64,000 bases of DNA, taken from assembly GCA_008638375.1 (NCBI GenBank), contig CM018052.1, forward strand, positions 28,478,045 through 28,542,044. Reading direction: 5' to 3'. The notes beneath the pieces were generated by a model that saw only the letters and a list, made by a program, of their open reading frames with translations, had not been told where the DNA came from and searched no databases. This DNA comes from Nyssa sinensis. Taxonomy: Eukaryota > Streptophyta > Magnoliopsida > Cornales > Nyssaceae. Below are positions 49,664 to 60,735 of this stretch, one piece after another (within the stretch, counting starts at the first letter, position 1; every line of letters starts with the position of its first letter). A program made the translations under genes and the position numbers.

Positions 49664-50077
49664 CTATTTTACGTACCTCTCAAGTCTTATTTATAAGCTG
49701 GTGTGAATATCGAATTCAGTGCCATGCGGTGGGGATGCTTTAATCATGATTACATACGTCACAGTTGTCACCGGCCATGCTGCTTTGCAGGGCTAGGAAC
49801 CTTTTTCACCTCTCTGTAGGACTAGGGTATGCTGTATGTCAAAAGGCGGCAGTTTTGTCATAATTACTTGCGTCATCCTTTCGTGTCCATACCTGTCCCA
49901 TCATCACAAGGTCGGTAGACCGAGGTGCTAGAGGCGAGATCGGTATACCAGGTGATTACAATTCCTAGGTCTTCCTTACTGACGTTAGATCGGTATACCT
50001 GATTACTTTACGAACTTTATAGAAAAAAGCTAGACACGTGTCATGTACTGATTGGATGGAATATTTTTGGCGTATCA
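49450..50077 (-). repeat. left LTR (3' LTR) of the Tat element
   Basis: About 628 bases; on the minus strand it begins TGATACGCCAAAAATATTCC and ends GTGCAGCTTCA. It contains a (GA)n tract at 49622-49660 that is longer than in the other LTR, and an A6 run where the other LTR has about 32 A. Confidence 0.9.
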
Positions 50078-50102
50078 GCTACTCCCCCCCCCCCAAAGCC
50101 TT
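50078..50102 (-). other. polypurine tract of the Tat element
   Basis: On the minus strand CTTTGGGGGGGGGGGAGTAGC directly precedes the LTR start TGATACG. The G run makes an extended purine tract that primes plus-strand synthesis. Confidence 0.75.
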
Positions 50103-50572
50103 AGTTCTAAGCATGCATACAGAACTTAGGGTAGGGTTTCCGAAGGGTCACGTGCTTTTAGCAATAAATGCTTTGTTTCGCATTCCGAGGGGACGACAGT
50201 CGTCGCGCCATTTTTACCATGCGCATTGTCGTTTCAGTGATCGAGACCATTATTATTTCAGCCGTTTTTTGGTTTCTCAAGGCATTAAATGATGTCTTTC
50301 CATTTCTCCGAGGCATTAAATGAGGGGTTTTTATAAATAGTAGGGGGAGTTGTTTGAAATCTGTTTATATATTTCAAATAACTTCAAGATTTGTTCGAGT
50401 GTTCTCTCTGGCAAGGAGTGCGATTTCAGGCAACATCGGGCGGCTTCCGGCCATCGTAACCTGAGTTCTAGCCTCTTCTTTCTGGTAATTTCTAGTTTCT
50501 CTCTATCCTTTTCGGCTTCATTTTTCTTCTTCTTTTTCTTTTACATATTTTCCTCAAACCTTTCTGTCAACC

Positions 50573-52594
50573 ATGTTTAGTTCCGACAGGGGGGAAGTTA
50601 GGGTTGGGTCAGAAACAATCGGTGAAGATGGTCCTTCCTCTTCTTCTCCTACTTCATCCTCTTCATCTTACGAGTCTGCTTCAGGGTCTAGTGATAGGGA
50701 GGCTAGTACGTCTCAGAGAGAGGAGGGAGAAAGTGCTATGATAAAGGAAATTTTAAAAGCCATTAGAAACAATATAAGTTTCCAAAAAATGTGTCTTGTA
50801 GGGTCTCTAAGTCTTCAGATCGCCCTTCCGACATTGGACGGGGTGAGATCTGTGCCTATCTCGAGTGGTTCGATTTAGGTGTACGCTTCCTCTTCCACCT
50901 CATTTTTGTTGAATTTTTTACATGGTTCAACATCTGCTCTGCCGAGCTGAACGTGAACAGTTGGAGGCAACTTTTGGCTTTTATAGTCTTAGGTCACCTC
51001 AATGGGGTCCAAGTAGATTTGGACCTCGTTTGTAGTCAAATGGATATGAAATATCTTAGTTCTGAGGAACTGTATTACATATCCTTTGATCAGAGGTTCC
51101 GACATCTGACTTCGGTACCCTCTTCCAACAAGACTTGGAAGAAGTGATACTTCTTCGTGGGGGGAGGCTTGGAACAAGAAGATTACGAAAACCATATAAG
51201 TCTTTTTCCTCGGCACACCGGCCCAAGGGGTAAGCCTTTAGATCTCAGATCTGTTTAAGTTAATTTTTGTTTTTATCTTTCCATCATTTTGATTAATTGA
51301 TCATATTTTCCTTATGTTGTTTTTGCAGATAGAAGGAAGTGGAAAAGGGCGCCTTTCACTCCCGAGATTGAAGAAAAATATTGCCGACTTCTACAGCCCA
51401 CCATCCGACCTCATTATAAAATCCTTTCCCCCTAAAATTTGATGGCGGTCGATTTAACACAAGAAGACGTTGTAGTAGTGAAGAAGTCGATATTGTCTGG
51501 ATACGCCCCTCCCGTCCTTCTTAAAACAAAAGCTGGGGGACCAGCCTCCTCAACGGCGCCTAAACCAACTGAGAGACCAACCTCTTCAATAGCACCCCAA
51601 CCGGCACAGAAGAAGAGGAGGGTGATATCCAGAGCTTCTCGTGAAGCTTCCGAGGTACCAACACAAGAGACCATCGAGGCCCCTCGACTTGAAGCTCCAT
51701 CGTCGGCCGAGGTGGGGGCTACCTCAGCAATTCAGACCTCTGACCCTCCAGCCCCGACCATTCCTCAAGAAGGGTCAAGCTCAGCTTCGATCAATCCGAC
51801 CGAAGCACCTTCGGGTTCTGAGGCTATGAAGTTAGCCCTTAAAGCGGCGCTTCCTCCTGGTTTTCATGGCAAGAGCTCGAGGTAGGTTATTGGTAAACTG
51901 ATGCTGGGTCATGCTAGGGTAAGATCCCCTTTTAGAGAAAGGTTTTATTTTTACTTTATATGTCTTGCTTGTACTGATTTTATTTGTTTATTGTTTATAG
52001 GGCCTCCGGGCGATGGGCGTCCTTATGGACCGTTATGACCAAGCTAAGAAGGTAAACAACCTTTAGGTAGAGCTGAAGAAGACCCAGTCCGAGCCGAAAG
52101 TGGCCCAGTCTGACATAAAGGCAGCCCGGTTCGAACTGAAAGTGGCTCATTTTGATCTTGCGACATCTCAAAGCAAAGTCAATGCTCTGGAGACCAAATA
52201 CGAAGCCCTTCAAGGGAAGTATGTGGAAGTGACGCAGACTAGGGACGCCATGCTCTTGCAGAAGGATAGATACTGCCAGAACTTGGATGATTTAAAGAAG
52301 AAATTCAAGGAAGCCGAGGCTAAGAAAATTAAAGAAGTTAAGGCGGCTACTAAGGCAGCAACCAAGGCTGGGCTGATGGGGCTGGTAAACTCCATAGGAA
52401 GAGAGCTCGTGGATTCCGACTACCTCCTATGTAGAAAGAAGATTCAAAAGCTATACCCAGCTCTGGACATCTCTAGGTTAGAGGAGGTGGAGGTAGAGGA
52501 ATCTTTACCGAACTCACCCGAGCAACTAGCCCAGGATCAAGTTGTCGAGGATGCGGTGCCCCTTTCTTCCATTCCCTCAACAAATCCAAATTAA
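50573..52594 (+). pseudogene. antisense extra ORF of the Tat element, with introns and coiled coil
   Basis: This reads opposite to gag-pol. Exons run from 50573 to 51229, 51329-51881 and 52001-52594, with GGG|GTAAGC, TTTTGCAG|AT, CGAG|GTAGGT and TTTATAG|GG splice sites. Order: a Ser-rich acidic N terminus (PSSSSPTSSSSSYESASGSS); a domain with LEWFDLGVRFLF, NSWRQLLAFIVL and SSEELYYISF then VPSSNKTWKK, like the 'putative gypsy type transposon' domain (PF04195 in my memory); a Pro/Ala/Ser-rich linker; and a long Ala/Lys/Glu coiled coil (52100-52470) with an acidic tail ending at 52594. The frame changes near 50800-50870, and there are in-frame stops (51126-51147 and near 52063), so it is broken as it stands. 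The role of such ORFs in Tat elements is unknown. Confidence 0.7.
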
Positions 52595-53153
52595 TTTATG
52601 TTTTGTTTTTACTTTTTTCATTGTAAACTTCAACCCTTTTGGGTTTTGATAATATTAGAATTTTATTATATCCTACTGTGTAGATCCGGAATACTTACAA
52701 TTTTTTGTTAACCAAGTTATTTACTCTTCAAACCTTGATGATTTATCAAAAGTTGCCAAGACTTCAGTTTTGATGTTAAATGACATATCAGATCTGAAAC
52801 CATTGCTCCTTAACAAGGAAGAAACAGAATCAAAGGTGAAATACTTGTGATAAGAATAAGTTTAAAGAAATAAATCTTGTGACCTGATAACTGACATAGC
52901 TTTAGATCTAAGAAAGTGCCGAAGATCCAAAGGTAAAATACTTGTAATAAAATAAGTTAACGAAATGAAAACACTGGCCTAACCTAGGTCCTGAGGTGAC
53001 GACCTTGTAGTAAAAGAAGAAAATTAAATAGATCTTCTGACCTGATAACTGATCTTCTGACCTGGTAGATTTAGTAACTCATCTGATAACTGGTATGGCT
53101 TCAGATCTTAAAGGAACCCAGGATCCCATAGTAACGGGTATACTAAAACTTCC
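52595..53153. other. non-coding part of the Tat element between extra ORF and tandem array
   Basis: Lies between the converging ends of the extra ORF and pol. Contains loosely repeated phrases (GACCTGATAACTGA, CAGATCT, AAATACTTGT at two places each) that look like the worn edge of the neighbouring tandem array. Confidence 0.5.
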
Positions 53154-53715
53154 GCTTGATAGTAGATCAGATCTTTGAGGTCTGCACAATGAATTAGGAT
53201 CATACCTACAACATTCTTGCTCGCAGAGGCCTTTTTAGATAGAGCAGGTCTGAAGACCTGAGTATCGAATTTGGGACCATGCCTACAGCACTCTTGCTCG
53301 TAGGGGCCTTTTTAGATAGACCAGGTCTGAAGATCCGTGTATCGAATTTGGGACCATGCGTACAGCACTCTTGCTCGTAGGGGTCTTTTTAGATAGAGCA
53401 GGTTTGAAGACTTGAGTATCGAATTTGGGACCATGCCTACAGCACTCTTGCTCATAAGGGCCTTTTTAGATAGACCAGGTTTGAAGACCCGTGTATCGAA
53501 TTTGGGACCATGCCTACAACACTCTTGCTCATAGGGGCCTTTTTAGATAGAGCAAGTCTGAAGACCTGAGTATCGAATTTGGGACCATGCTTACAGTACT
53601 CTTGCTCGTAGGGGCCTTTTTAGATAGACCAGGTTTGAAGACCCGTGTATCGAATTTGGGGCCATGCCTACAGCACTCTTGCTCGTAGGGGCCTTTTTTA
53701 GATAGACCAGGTCGA
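53154..53715. repeat. 77-bp tandem repeat array with a 154-bp alternating pattern
   Basis: The marker CTTTTTAGATAG occurs at 53231, 53308, 53385, 53462, 53539, 53616 and 53693, each exactly 77 bases apart. The text after it alternates between AGCAGGTCTGAAGACCTGAG and ACCAGGTTTGAAGACCCGTG types, so the true unit is a 154-bp dimer. Other shared phrases are TATCGAATTTGGGACCATG and CTACAGCACTCTTGCTCGTA. Tandem arrays in the 3' region of Tat elements are known as seeds of satellite DNA. Confidence 0.95.
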
Positions 53716-53747
53716 TTGAAAAAGAGTTTCTATAATGGGGAGAAGTT

Positions 53748-54785
53748 TTATTGATAATATTTTCTCAGGTGCTCGATATTCCAAGGTCGAGGAACTGGTT
53801 TTCCCGACATATCCTCCAACCAATAAGTCATAGACTTGATAATCTTAACAATTTTATAGGGTCCTTCCCAGTTTGGGGAAAGCTTTCCCATGGTGGGATC
53901 TTTGGTATTAGGAAATATCCTTTTGAGAACAAGGTCGCCGAGTTGCAAGGTTACGAGTTTTATCCTCTGATTGAAGCTTTTGGCCACTTTGCGTCGATAT
54001 TCCTCAACCTTATTCGCAGCTCGTTCTCTTTTTCCTTCTAGTAGGTCGAGGTTCTCTACCAATTGGAGATCATTCGCCTCTTGGTTGAAGGCTTCCGTCC
54101 TCAGTGTTGGCATACCGATCTCCATGAGAATTACCGCCTCGGTACCATATGTCAGTGAAAACGGTGTTTCGGATGTTGACATTCTTTTTGTGGTTCGGTA
54201 TGCCCATAACATGCCAGGGAGTTCTTCGACCCACATTCCTTTGGCCTGTTCCAATCTCTTTTTGATGGCGTCGAAGATCGTTCGATTGGTGACCTTGGCT
54301 TGTCCATTTTCTTGGGGGTGTCCTGGTGAGGAGAAATGGTGGCTAATATGTAGGTCAGTACAAAACTTTTCGAATAGTTTTCCAGCAAATTGAGTACCGT
54401 TGTCCTAGATGATGATGCGAGGTATACCGAACCTGCAAACAATACTTTTCCAAGTAAAATTTGTTACCTCTGCCTCGGTAATGTGAGTTAATGGTTCTGC
54501 TTCTGCCCATTTAGAAAAGTAATCGATAGCGACTAGCAGATATTTTCTGTTCTAGGGGGCCTTTGGTAATAGACTCACAATGTCCATCCCCCATTGGGCA
54601 AAAGGCCATGGACTTGCGATAGGAGTGAGCTTTTGATGCGGCTAATATTGGTACGAGGTTAAGCGTTGACATTTATCGCATTTCCTCACATATTCTTTAG
54701 CATCTCTAAGCATACCGGGCCAATAATATCCCTGAGTTAGAGCTCGGTGGGAGATGGTCCTACCACCGTTGTGATTCTCGCATAT
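53748..54785 (-). pseudogene. integrase of the Tat element
   Basis: Minus strand. The zinc-binding HHCC part (NHNGGRTISHRALTQGYYWP ... KCDKCQRL) lies at about 54780-54640. The catalytic core has WGMDIV (about 54590), DNGTQF (about 54400) and the Glu in GHPQENGQA (about 54300). The C-terminal part ends WNIEHLRKYYQ at 53748. Stops interrupt it, including TAG at 54405-54407 directly before DNGTQF. Integrase joins the cDNA to host DNA; this copy cannot make it. The final 168 residues (from 54254) are open. Confidence 0.85.
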
Positions 54786-55202
54786 CCCTTCATGGATTTC
54801 GGCTAAGACATATTCGGACTTTGTCGGGGATAAGCATTTCAGAAGTGGCTAGGTATAGGACCTACGATAGAGTTTTTTGTTTATAATGAGGTACTGTGCT
54901 GCTCTGATCCGTATACTCTGAGCTTGATTCTTCTCCTCAGGTAGTTCTCATTCTTCTAAGTATCGAAGGATAAGAGTCCTCCAATCCTGAGGCGGCTCTG
55001 TAGAGTAAATGGACTGAACCTCCTGGATGCTTGGTTCAATTTGGCAAGAAATGCTGATTTCTGAATCTTCGTTAGGCTCCTAGTAAGAGGCCACGTTTGC
55101 AAGGGCATCGGCTTGGGCATTCTGGCTTCTTTCAATTTTTTGGATACTGAAATTGGCAAATGACTTTTTCAGAGAGCTCACTACTTCTGCATACCTGATC
55201 AT

Positions 55203-55530
55203 TCAGTCGTCTTTGGCTGTAAATTCGCCCAAGACCTGGCCCACTTCTAGCTGTGAGTTAGAGAATGCTTCGAGGCTACGAGCCTCACATTTTAGGGCTA
55301 GCCTCATACAGAGGATTAATGCTTCGTATTCAGCTTCATTGTTGGAAGCTCTGAAGCCCAAGGTGATGGCTTTCTCTGTTTTGATTCGGTCTGGGGAATG
55401 GAGTACAATACCGACACCAGAGCCTTTATTAGTGGAAGAACCATCGACATGGAGCTGCCATGTTTTCATATCCGTGTCTGCCCCGAGTTTTTCTTCCCAA
55501 GGCTGGAGTGAATTCTGCAACAAAGTCTGC
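55203..55530 (-). pseudogene. second (archaeal-type) RNase H domain of the Tat element
   Basis: Minus strand. WQLHVDGSSTNKGSGVGIVL contains the first catalytic Asp, followed by NNEAEYEALILCMRLAL with the conserved Glu. A frameshift near 55500-55530 separates it from the first RNase H. Having a second RNase H between RNase H and integrase is a feature of the Tat lineage. Confidence 0.8.
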
Positions 55531-56946
55531 CAGAGCTTGGGCTTTAATGGCGGTCCGAGGTATATAAGTTATATCAAACTCTCCCAACTTTACAGACCAT
55601 TTTACCAGGCGTCCCAAGGTGTCTGATTTGTGCAAAATTGCTTTCAGGGGGTAAGATGTTGGGATCACAATTGAGTGAGCTTAAAAATAAGATCGAAGTT
55701 TTCGTGCAGAAATTATCACAGCGAATGCCAACTTTTTTACCTCGGGGTATCTTTTTTCTACACCGAGGAGTGCCTTGCTGACATAGAATACGTTTTTCTG
55801 ACATTCCTTTTCTTCACAAATAAGTGCAGAACTTGTCGTGTTTTTTGATTCCGCGAGGTATAAGAAAAGTTTCTCTCCCTGTATTGGTTTGGATAGGAGT
55901 TCTAGGGATGCCATATATTGCTTTAGTTCTTCAAAGGTTTTGTCACATTCAAGGGTCCAATCAAGAGCCTTATTCCCCCTTAGAGCTTTGAAGAATGGGA
56001 GGCAGCGATCGGTGGATTTGGAGATGAATCTATTCAGAGCTGCGATCCTGCCATTAAGTGCTTGTATGTCTTTTTTGGACCTCGGAGGTTCCAGTTCTGT
56101 TAATGCTTTAATTTGCAAGGGGTTTGCTTCTATGCCCCTTTGTGAGATCAAGAACCCGAGAAATTTTCCTTTGCTGACTCCGAATGTGCATTTTGAAGGA
56201 TTTAACTTCATTTTGTGCCGCTTCAGTGTGTCGAAGGCTTGCCTCAAATGCTCGACGTGGTCGTGCTTCGCCTGGATTTTGACCAACATATCATCGATAT
56301 AAACCTCCATTGTCCTACCGATCAGAGGTTCGAACATTTTGTTGACCAATCGCTGGTATGTGGCTCCGGCGTTTTTTAATCCAAATGGCATCACCCTATA
56401 ACAGTACAGACCTCGTTTCGATATGAAAGATGTCTTCTCTTGGTCTGGAGGGTACATCTGGATTTGATTGTATCTTAAGTATGCATCTATGAAGCTCATC
56501 AGCTCGTGGCCTGCGGTTGTGTCAACCAACTGATCGATTCTCGGGAGGGGGAAGCTATCCTTGGGGCAGGTTTTGTTAAGATCGGTATAATCGACGCAAA
56601 CTCGCTATTTACTATTCTTTTTCCTGACGAAGACAGTGTTAGCGAGCCATTCTGGATAGAATACTTCCCTGATCATCTTCGCATCCAACAGTCTACGAAC
56701 TTCATCATTAATGATCTTGTGCCTTTCTGAGGCAAAGGTCCTTCGCTTCTGTCTGATCGGGAGATGGCATGGGTCAGTCATTAATTTATGACAGATGAGA
56801 GAGGGGTCTATTCCCTCCATGTCTTTGGTTTCCCAGGCGAAAACTAATAAATTTTCTTTCAAAAATTTAATCATCTCTTCTTGTTCTAGCTGGGATAGAT
56901 CCATACCGATCTGTAAATAACATTCCTCTTCGTTGGAGCTCACCAA
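55531..56946 (-). pseudogene. reverse transcriptase and first RNase H of the Tat element
   Basis: Minus strand, one frame from 56946 down to about 55531. Motifs: HKLMTDPCHLPIRQKRR, then RVCVDYTDLN, MPFGLKNAGATYQRLVN, the catalytic EVYIDDMLVK (about 56310-56280), FLGFLISQRGIEANP, then RNase H text ending LADFVAEF. Two stops break it: TAG at 56605-56607, where the family has Trp before RVCVDYTDLN, and TAA at 55681-55683 after SARKLRSYF. Both fit single C-to-T or G-to-A changes. Confidence 0.9.
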
Positions 56947-57291
56947 TATTTTGATGGGCTCTTGGATTGGTTATGCCATACTATCTCTGCCTCTGGGGCT
57001 CATTGGTTCATCGATCTCGGTGGGGCATTCTGCACCTTCTCTTGAATTAAAGGGCTCCCGAGGCGTCTGTAACTGCTATTTTGGAGTTTTTCCTTTTAAT
57101 GTCACGACATGGCACTCTTGAGATGTCTCCTAGGAGCCTCTAATGGTATAGACCCTATTGTTGTGAACGTATTTCAAGCACTGATGAAGGGTGGAAGTAA
57201 CTGCTCCTATCTGATGGAGCTAGGGCCTTCCAATAATGATCTTGTATGGGGATCAAGAATCTACGACCATATACTCAGAAATAAGGGTCTT

Positions 57292-57552
57292 CTAGTCATC
57301 CCCTTCTCCCACAGTGGTTGGCAAATTGATCCCTCCCATTAGTGAGCTTAAGTTACCATCAAATCCTACTATTACAACAATGGTGGCTTTTAGGTCGGTG
57401 GTGTTGAGTTTCATGTGTTTGAAAGGCTCATAAAACAGGATGTTGGTGGAACATCCTGTATCCACCAATACTCTTCTGATATCAAAGTTTGCCACCTTGA
57501 AGGAGATGATGAGTGCATCATTGTGAGGATAGTGTATGCCAGCAAAGTCCAA
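57292..57552 (-). pseudogene. aspartic protease of the Tat element
   Basis: Minus strand frame of 86 residues. IRRVLVDTGCSTNILFYEPF carries the catalytic DTG (here DTGC, usually DTGS in the family, then A/TNILF). It cleaves the gag-pol polyprotein in active elements. The surrounding pol frame is interrupted on both sides. Confidence 0.85.
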
Positions 57553-57839
57553 CGCTGAGAACTGGATTTGAGGCAGTGGCTTTAGCCTTTTCTCAATTGT
57601 TGAGATCTGGAGAGGGCTTATTTTTCTACCCTTGCTTCCCGAACGTATCGTTTCTTTGCCCGGTTGGATAGGCCGGTCAATGAGTTATCGGCATGGAGGA
57701 GAAGGATGACTTGATTATTCTGGCGAGGCTGTTCATTCTAAGGTTCACTTTGTCCAAGCCCTTGACCCTGTCGCTGCTGCTGGGGCCTTTGATCCTGCTT
57801 GGGCTGCTGAGGCCTATGATTTTGATTGTTTTGTCCTCC

Positions 57840-59453
57840 ATCACGCTAAACAAACTCTTTCAAACGTCCCCTTCCGGATCAATTGCTCGATCTCTTGTTG
57901 GAGGTTCCTACACGTCTCTGTAGTATGCCTGTGATCTGTGTGGAACTCATAGTACTTGCTCCAATCTCGGGAGTCCGGGTGGCCGAACAGAGACTCCGGG
58001 TGTTTCAGGTTTTCCCGTGCCCGAACCTGATGATATACTTATGTAAGGGAGGCATTTAGGGGCGTCAGTGGCGCATTCAGGGGTGCATATGCTTGAACTT
58101 CCCGGAAGCTGGTTGACTTTGAGTTCAGGAAGTAGTTCTTTTGTCTTTTGTTGGTATTACCAAGGCCTTGCTTTTGGGCACTGTCATCTTGCTGAGCCTG
58201 CTCCTTAGCTTTGCGGAGAGATGCCCTAGTATCTTCCAAATTTATATACTTTCTTGCCCGCTCCATCAGTGATGCCATGTCTGTGGGGGGATTCTTTGTC
58301 AGGGAATCGTGGAACCGTCCTGGCCCCAGCCCCGCGTGAAGTGCTGCCACCAAAAAGCTTGGACCGCAATCCGTAATTTTTGTGAGTTCGAAATTGAACC
58401 GAGCAATGTATTCTCTAAGTGATTCTGCCTTCTGTTGTTTTATCGATAGGAGAAATTTTGGTCCCTTTCTAAGCCTCCTGCTGGTTAAAAATCGGTCGAG
58501 GAAATGTTTGCTAAGCTCATAAAATCTTGGGACCGACTCCTGTGGGAGGTTATGGAACCATCGTAGGGCTGCGCCTTTGAGACTTGTGACAAATGTGCGG
58601 CACAAGAAAGCATCGGTGGCCCCATATAGGGCCATCGTGTGTTGATAGTTGGAGAGGTGGTCCCTAGGGTCTTCTGACCCGTCATATGGGGTGAATTTTG
58701 GGACAATAAACTTCCGAAGGCATTCCTTTGCCAATATAGCTGTCGTGAACGGGTGGTGAACCTGCCGAGCAGTCATGCTATTTCATCTTGTTTGGGGGGA
58801 ACGTTTCCCTCTCTGTCATGGGCTGTCTGTCCCACAGAGTCTGCCACTTCTTCCACCCTCAATCGTACTCTGGATAGGGCAGAATACTGTAATCCTAGCA
58901 TGCCAACCTCAAGTCCGGTGTGCAAGGGACGCTTCTAACTAGGAACGGCATGTTCCGATTGCCTTTGGAGCGGGATCGATACTTGTTGTGGTCGGGAACC
59001 TGACTGCATCGGGTTGGCTCCTGAATTCGCAAGCCTCAAAATCCTATTTCTGATGTGGTGGTGTACATTAGGATGAATATTTGGCACCTCTTCGCCTATA
59101 ATATTCGAGGGGTGAGGCTCATCTCTAAAATGGGCCGCGTCTTGGGGATAAGATGGACGGGCACTTGGACCTCCCTCTTCATAAGGCCTTCTGCCAGTGG
59201 TAGGAAGGATCAGATCTCCTCCTTCAGGGATGCCCGGTGGAAGGTATATGGGGATACCTGGTAGGTTCTGGGTTAAAGAAGCCAGCATCGGGGACATGGC
59301 CGAAATTTGCCCCTGCATCTGATCGGATTATCTCTGCATCTGATCCTTAATTTGGTCGAGTTGTTGTTGGACAGGATCGGAAGTTTCTCCTTCCTCGTCC
59401 CAGGCTAATGGTTGGCTTTGAGATACTTGTTTGAAACGACAATTTGGAGCCAT
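57840..59453 (-). pseudogene. gag of the Tat element
   Basis: Minus strand. It starts MAPNCRFKQVSQSQPLAWDE at 59453, only about 50 bases after the primer site. The frame is stopped by TAA at 59328-59330 and resumes in the same phase (QGQISAMSPMLASLTQNLPG) until 58935. After a shift comes the retrotransposon gag domain at 58776-58039 (FTPYDGSEDPRDHLSNYQHT, ALRWFHNLPQESV, SLREYIARFNFE). Near 57960-57840 the C-terminal TETCRNLQQEIEQLIRKGRL piece is visible. Gag forms the virus-like particle; this copy is inactive. Confidence 0.85.
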
Positions 59454-59502
59454 GACGAGGGAATAGGGTTGAAAATAACGAAATGGATAGGAACAATTGA
59501 CG

Positions 59503-59522
59503 TTTCCCACAGACGGTGCCAA
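59503..59522 (-). other. primer binding site of the Tat element
   Basis: On the minus strand TTGGCACCGTCTGTGGGAAA follows the 5' LTR after two bases. The family form is TTGGCGCCGTCTGTGGGAA, so there is one G-to-A change. The usual primer for this lineage is not initiator tRNA-Met. Confidence 0.8.
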
Positions 59523-59524
59523 GC

Positions 59525-60080
59525 TAATGCTGCACTTTTCGACTTCGTCAAAGCTCAAGTTCCTTCTTAGTGCAAATCCTGAATAAGAATAAAATTAGAT
59601 TGCTACCGGGGAGGGCTCTGGTGGTAGCCACTCCGATGGTTAAATTAGAGGAGATAGAGATGTCTATTTCAAGATGATAATCTTGTAATTAATAGTAGAG
59701 AAAGAGAAAGAGAGAGAGATCTCTATTTTACGTACCTCTCGAGTCTTATTTATAAGCTGGTGTGAATATCAAATTCAGTGCCATGCGATGGGGCTGTTTT
59801 ATCGTGATTACATACGTCACAGTTGCCACCGGCCATACTGATTTGCAGGGCTAGGAACCTTTTCCGCCTCTCTAAAGGACTAGGGTATGCTGTATGTCAA
59901 AAGGCGGCAGTTTTGTCATAATTACTTGCATTATCCTTTCGTGTCCATACCTATCCCATCATCACAAGGTCGGTAGGCCGAGGTGGTAAAGGCGAGATCG
60001 GTATACCAAGTGATTACAATTCCTAGGTCTTCCTTATCGACGTTAGATCGGTATACCTGATTACCTTACGAACTTTACAG

Positions 60081-60117
<37 letters not shown>

Positions 60118-60161
60118 ACACATGTCATGTACTGATTGGATGAAATATTTTTGGCGTATCA
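59525..60161 (-). repeat. right LTR (5' LTR) of the Tat element
   Basis: About 637 bases, matching the left LTR from the tip (GCTGCACTTTTCGACTTCG) to CGTATCA. Substitutions are frequent (for example GTCACCGAGAAGG versus GCTACCGGGGAGG). An A32 run at 60081-60112 replaces A6 in the other LTR. Confidence 0.9.
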
Positions 60162-60698
60162 TATAATAATAATAATTTACTAATTAAATCTAAGAACACA
60201 CACAAAATCATCGTTTCATCCTTTAGGGATAGATGTATGAATGACTCACCTCTTGTTTTTTGCATGGTGTACTTCTTATTTGTTGGGTAGTATAAATCCT
60301 CATAAGTACTGACTCCTAATTTCTATTTTTTTAGGGTATTTTTTGTATTTTACATTATTTCTCTGTTGTCCTAATTTTATGTATTTATAGTTGAGAAACC
60401 GCATCTCATTGTAACTTGTAACTCTTGCAAATCATAGTTGAACCGCAGTAGCCGTAGACGTAGTCTTATTTGAGAGTGAATCACAAAAATCTTTGTATTC
60501 TTGTGTGTGCGTGTGATTTTAAATTTATTTTCTTATTTACTTTCGTATCTTACCGATCATAATTAAATGATTATATTTCTAACATCATTTTCTTTGAAAT
60601 TTATAAAATTATGAATATTTATCATCTGTATTACTCTTGGACACTAAGTTTAGGATATATTACTATTATTTTATTTATATTATTGTTTTGAAACATTA

Positions 60699-60735
<37 letters not shown>

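Larger units (their letters stand above)
49450..60161 (-). mobile_element. Ty3/Gypsy retrotransposon, Tat lineage, complete but mutated
   Basis: The 10.7-kb element reads on the minus strand. Both ends are flanked by the perfect 5-bp duplication TATAA (49445-49449 and 60162-60166). In element order: 5' LTR, primer site, gag, protease, reverse transcriptase, RNase H, second (archaeal-type) RNase H, integrase, a 77-bp tandem array, an antisense extra ORF, polypurine tract, 3' LTR. The second RNase H, the tandem array and the extra ORF near the 3' end mark the Tat lineage (Ogre/Retand-type). Several stop codons and frameshifts make it unable to encode its own proteins. The LTRs differ at many positions, so it is older than the LARD-like element. 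Confidence 0.9.

Noticed and set aside
55838..56302. Plus-strand frame of 154 residues
   Set aside because: Antisense shadow of the Tat reverse transcriptase.
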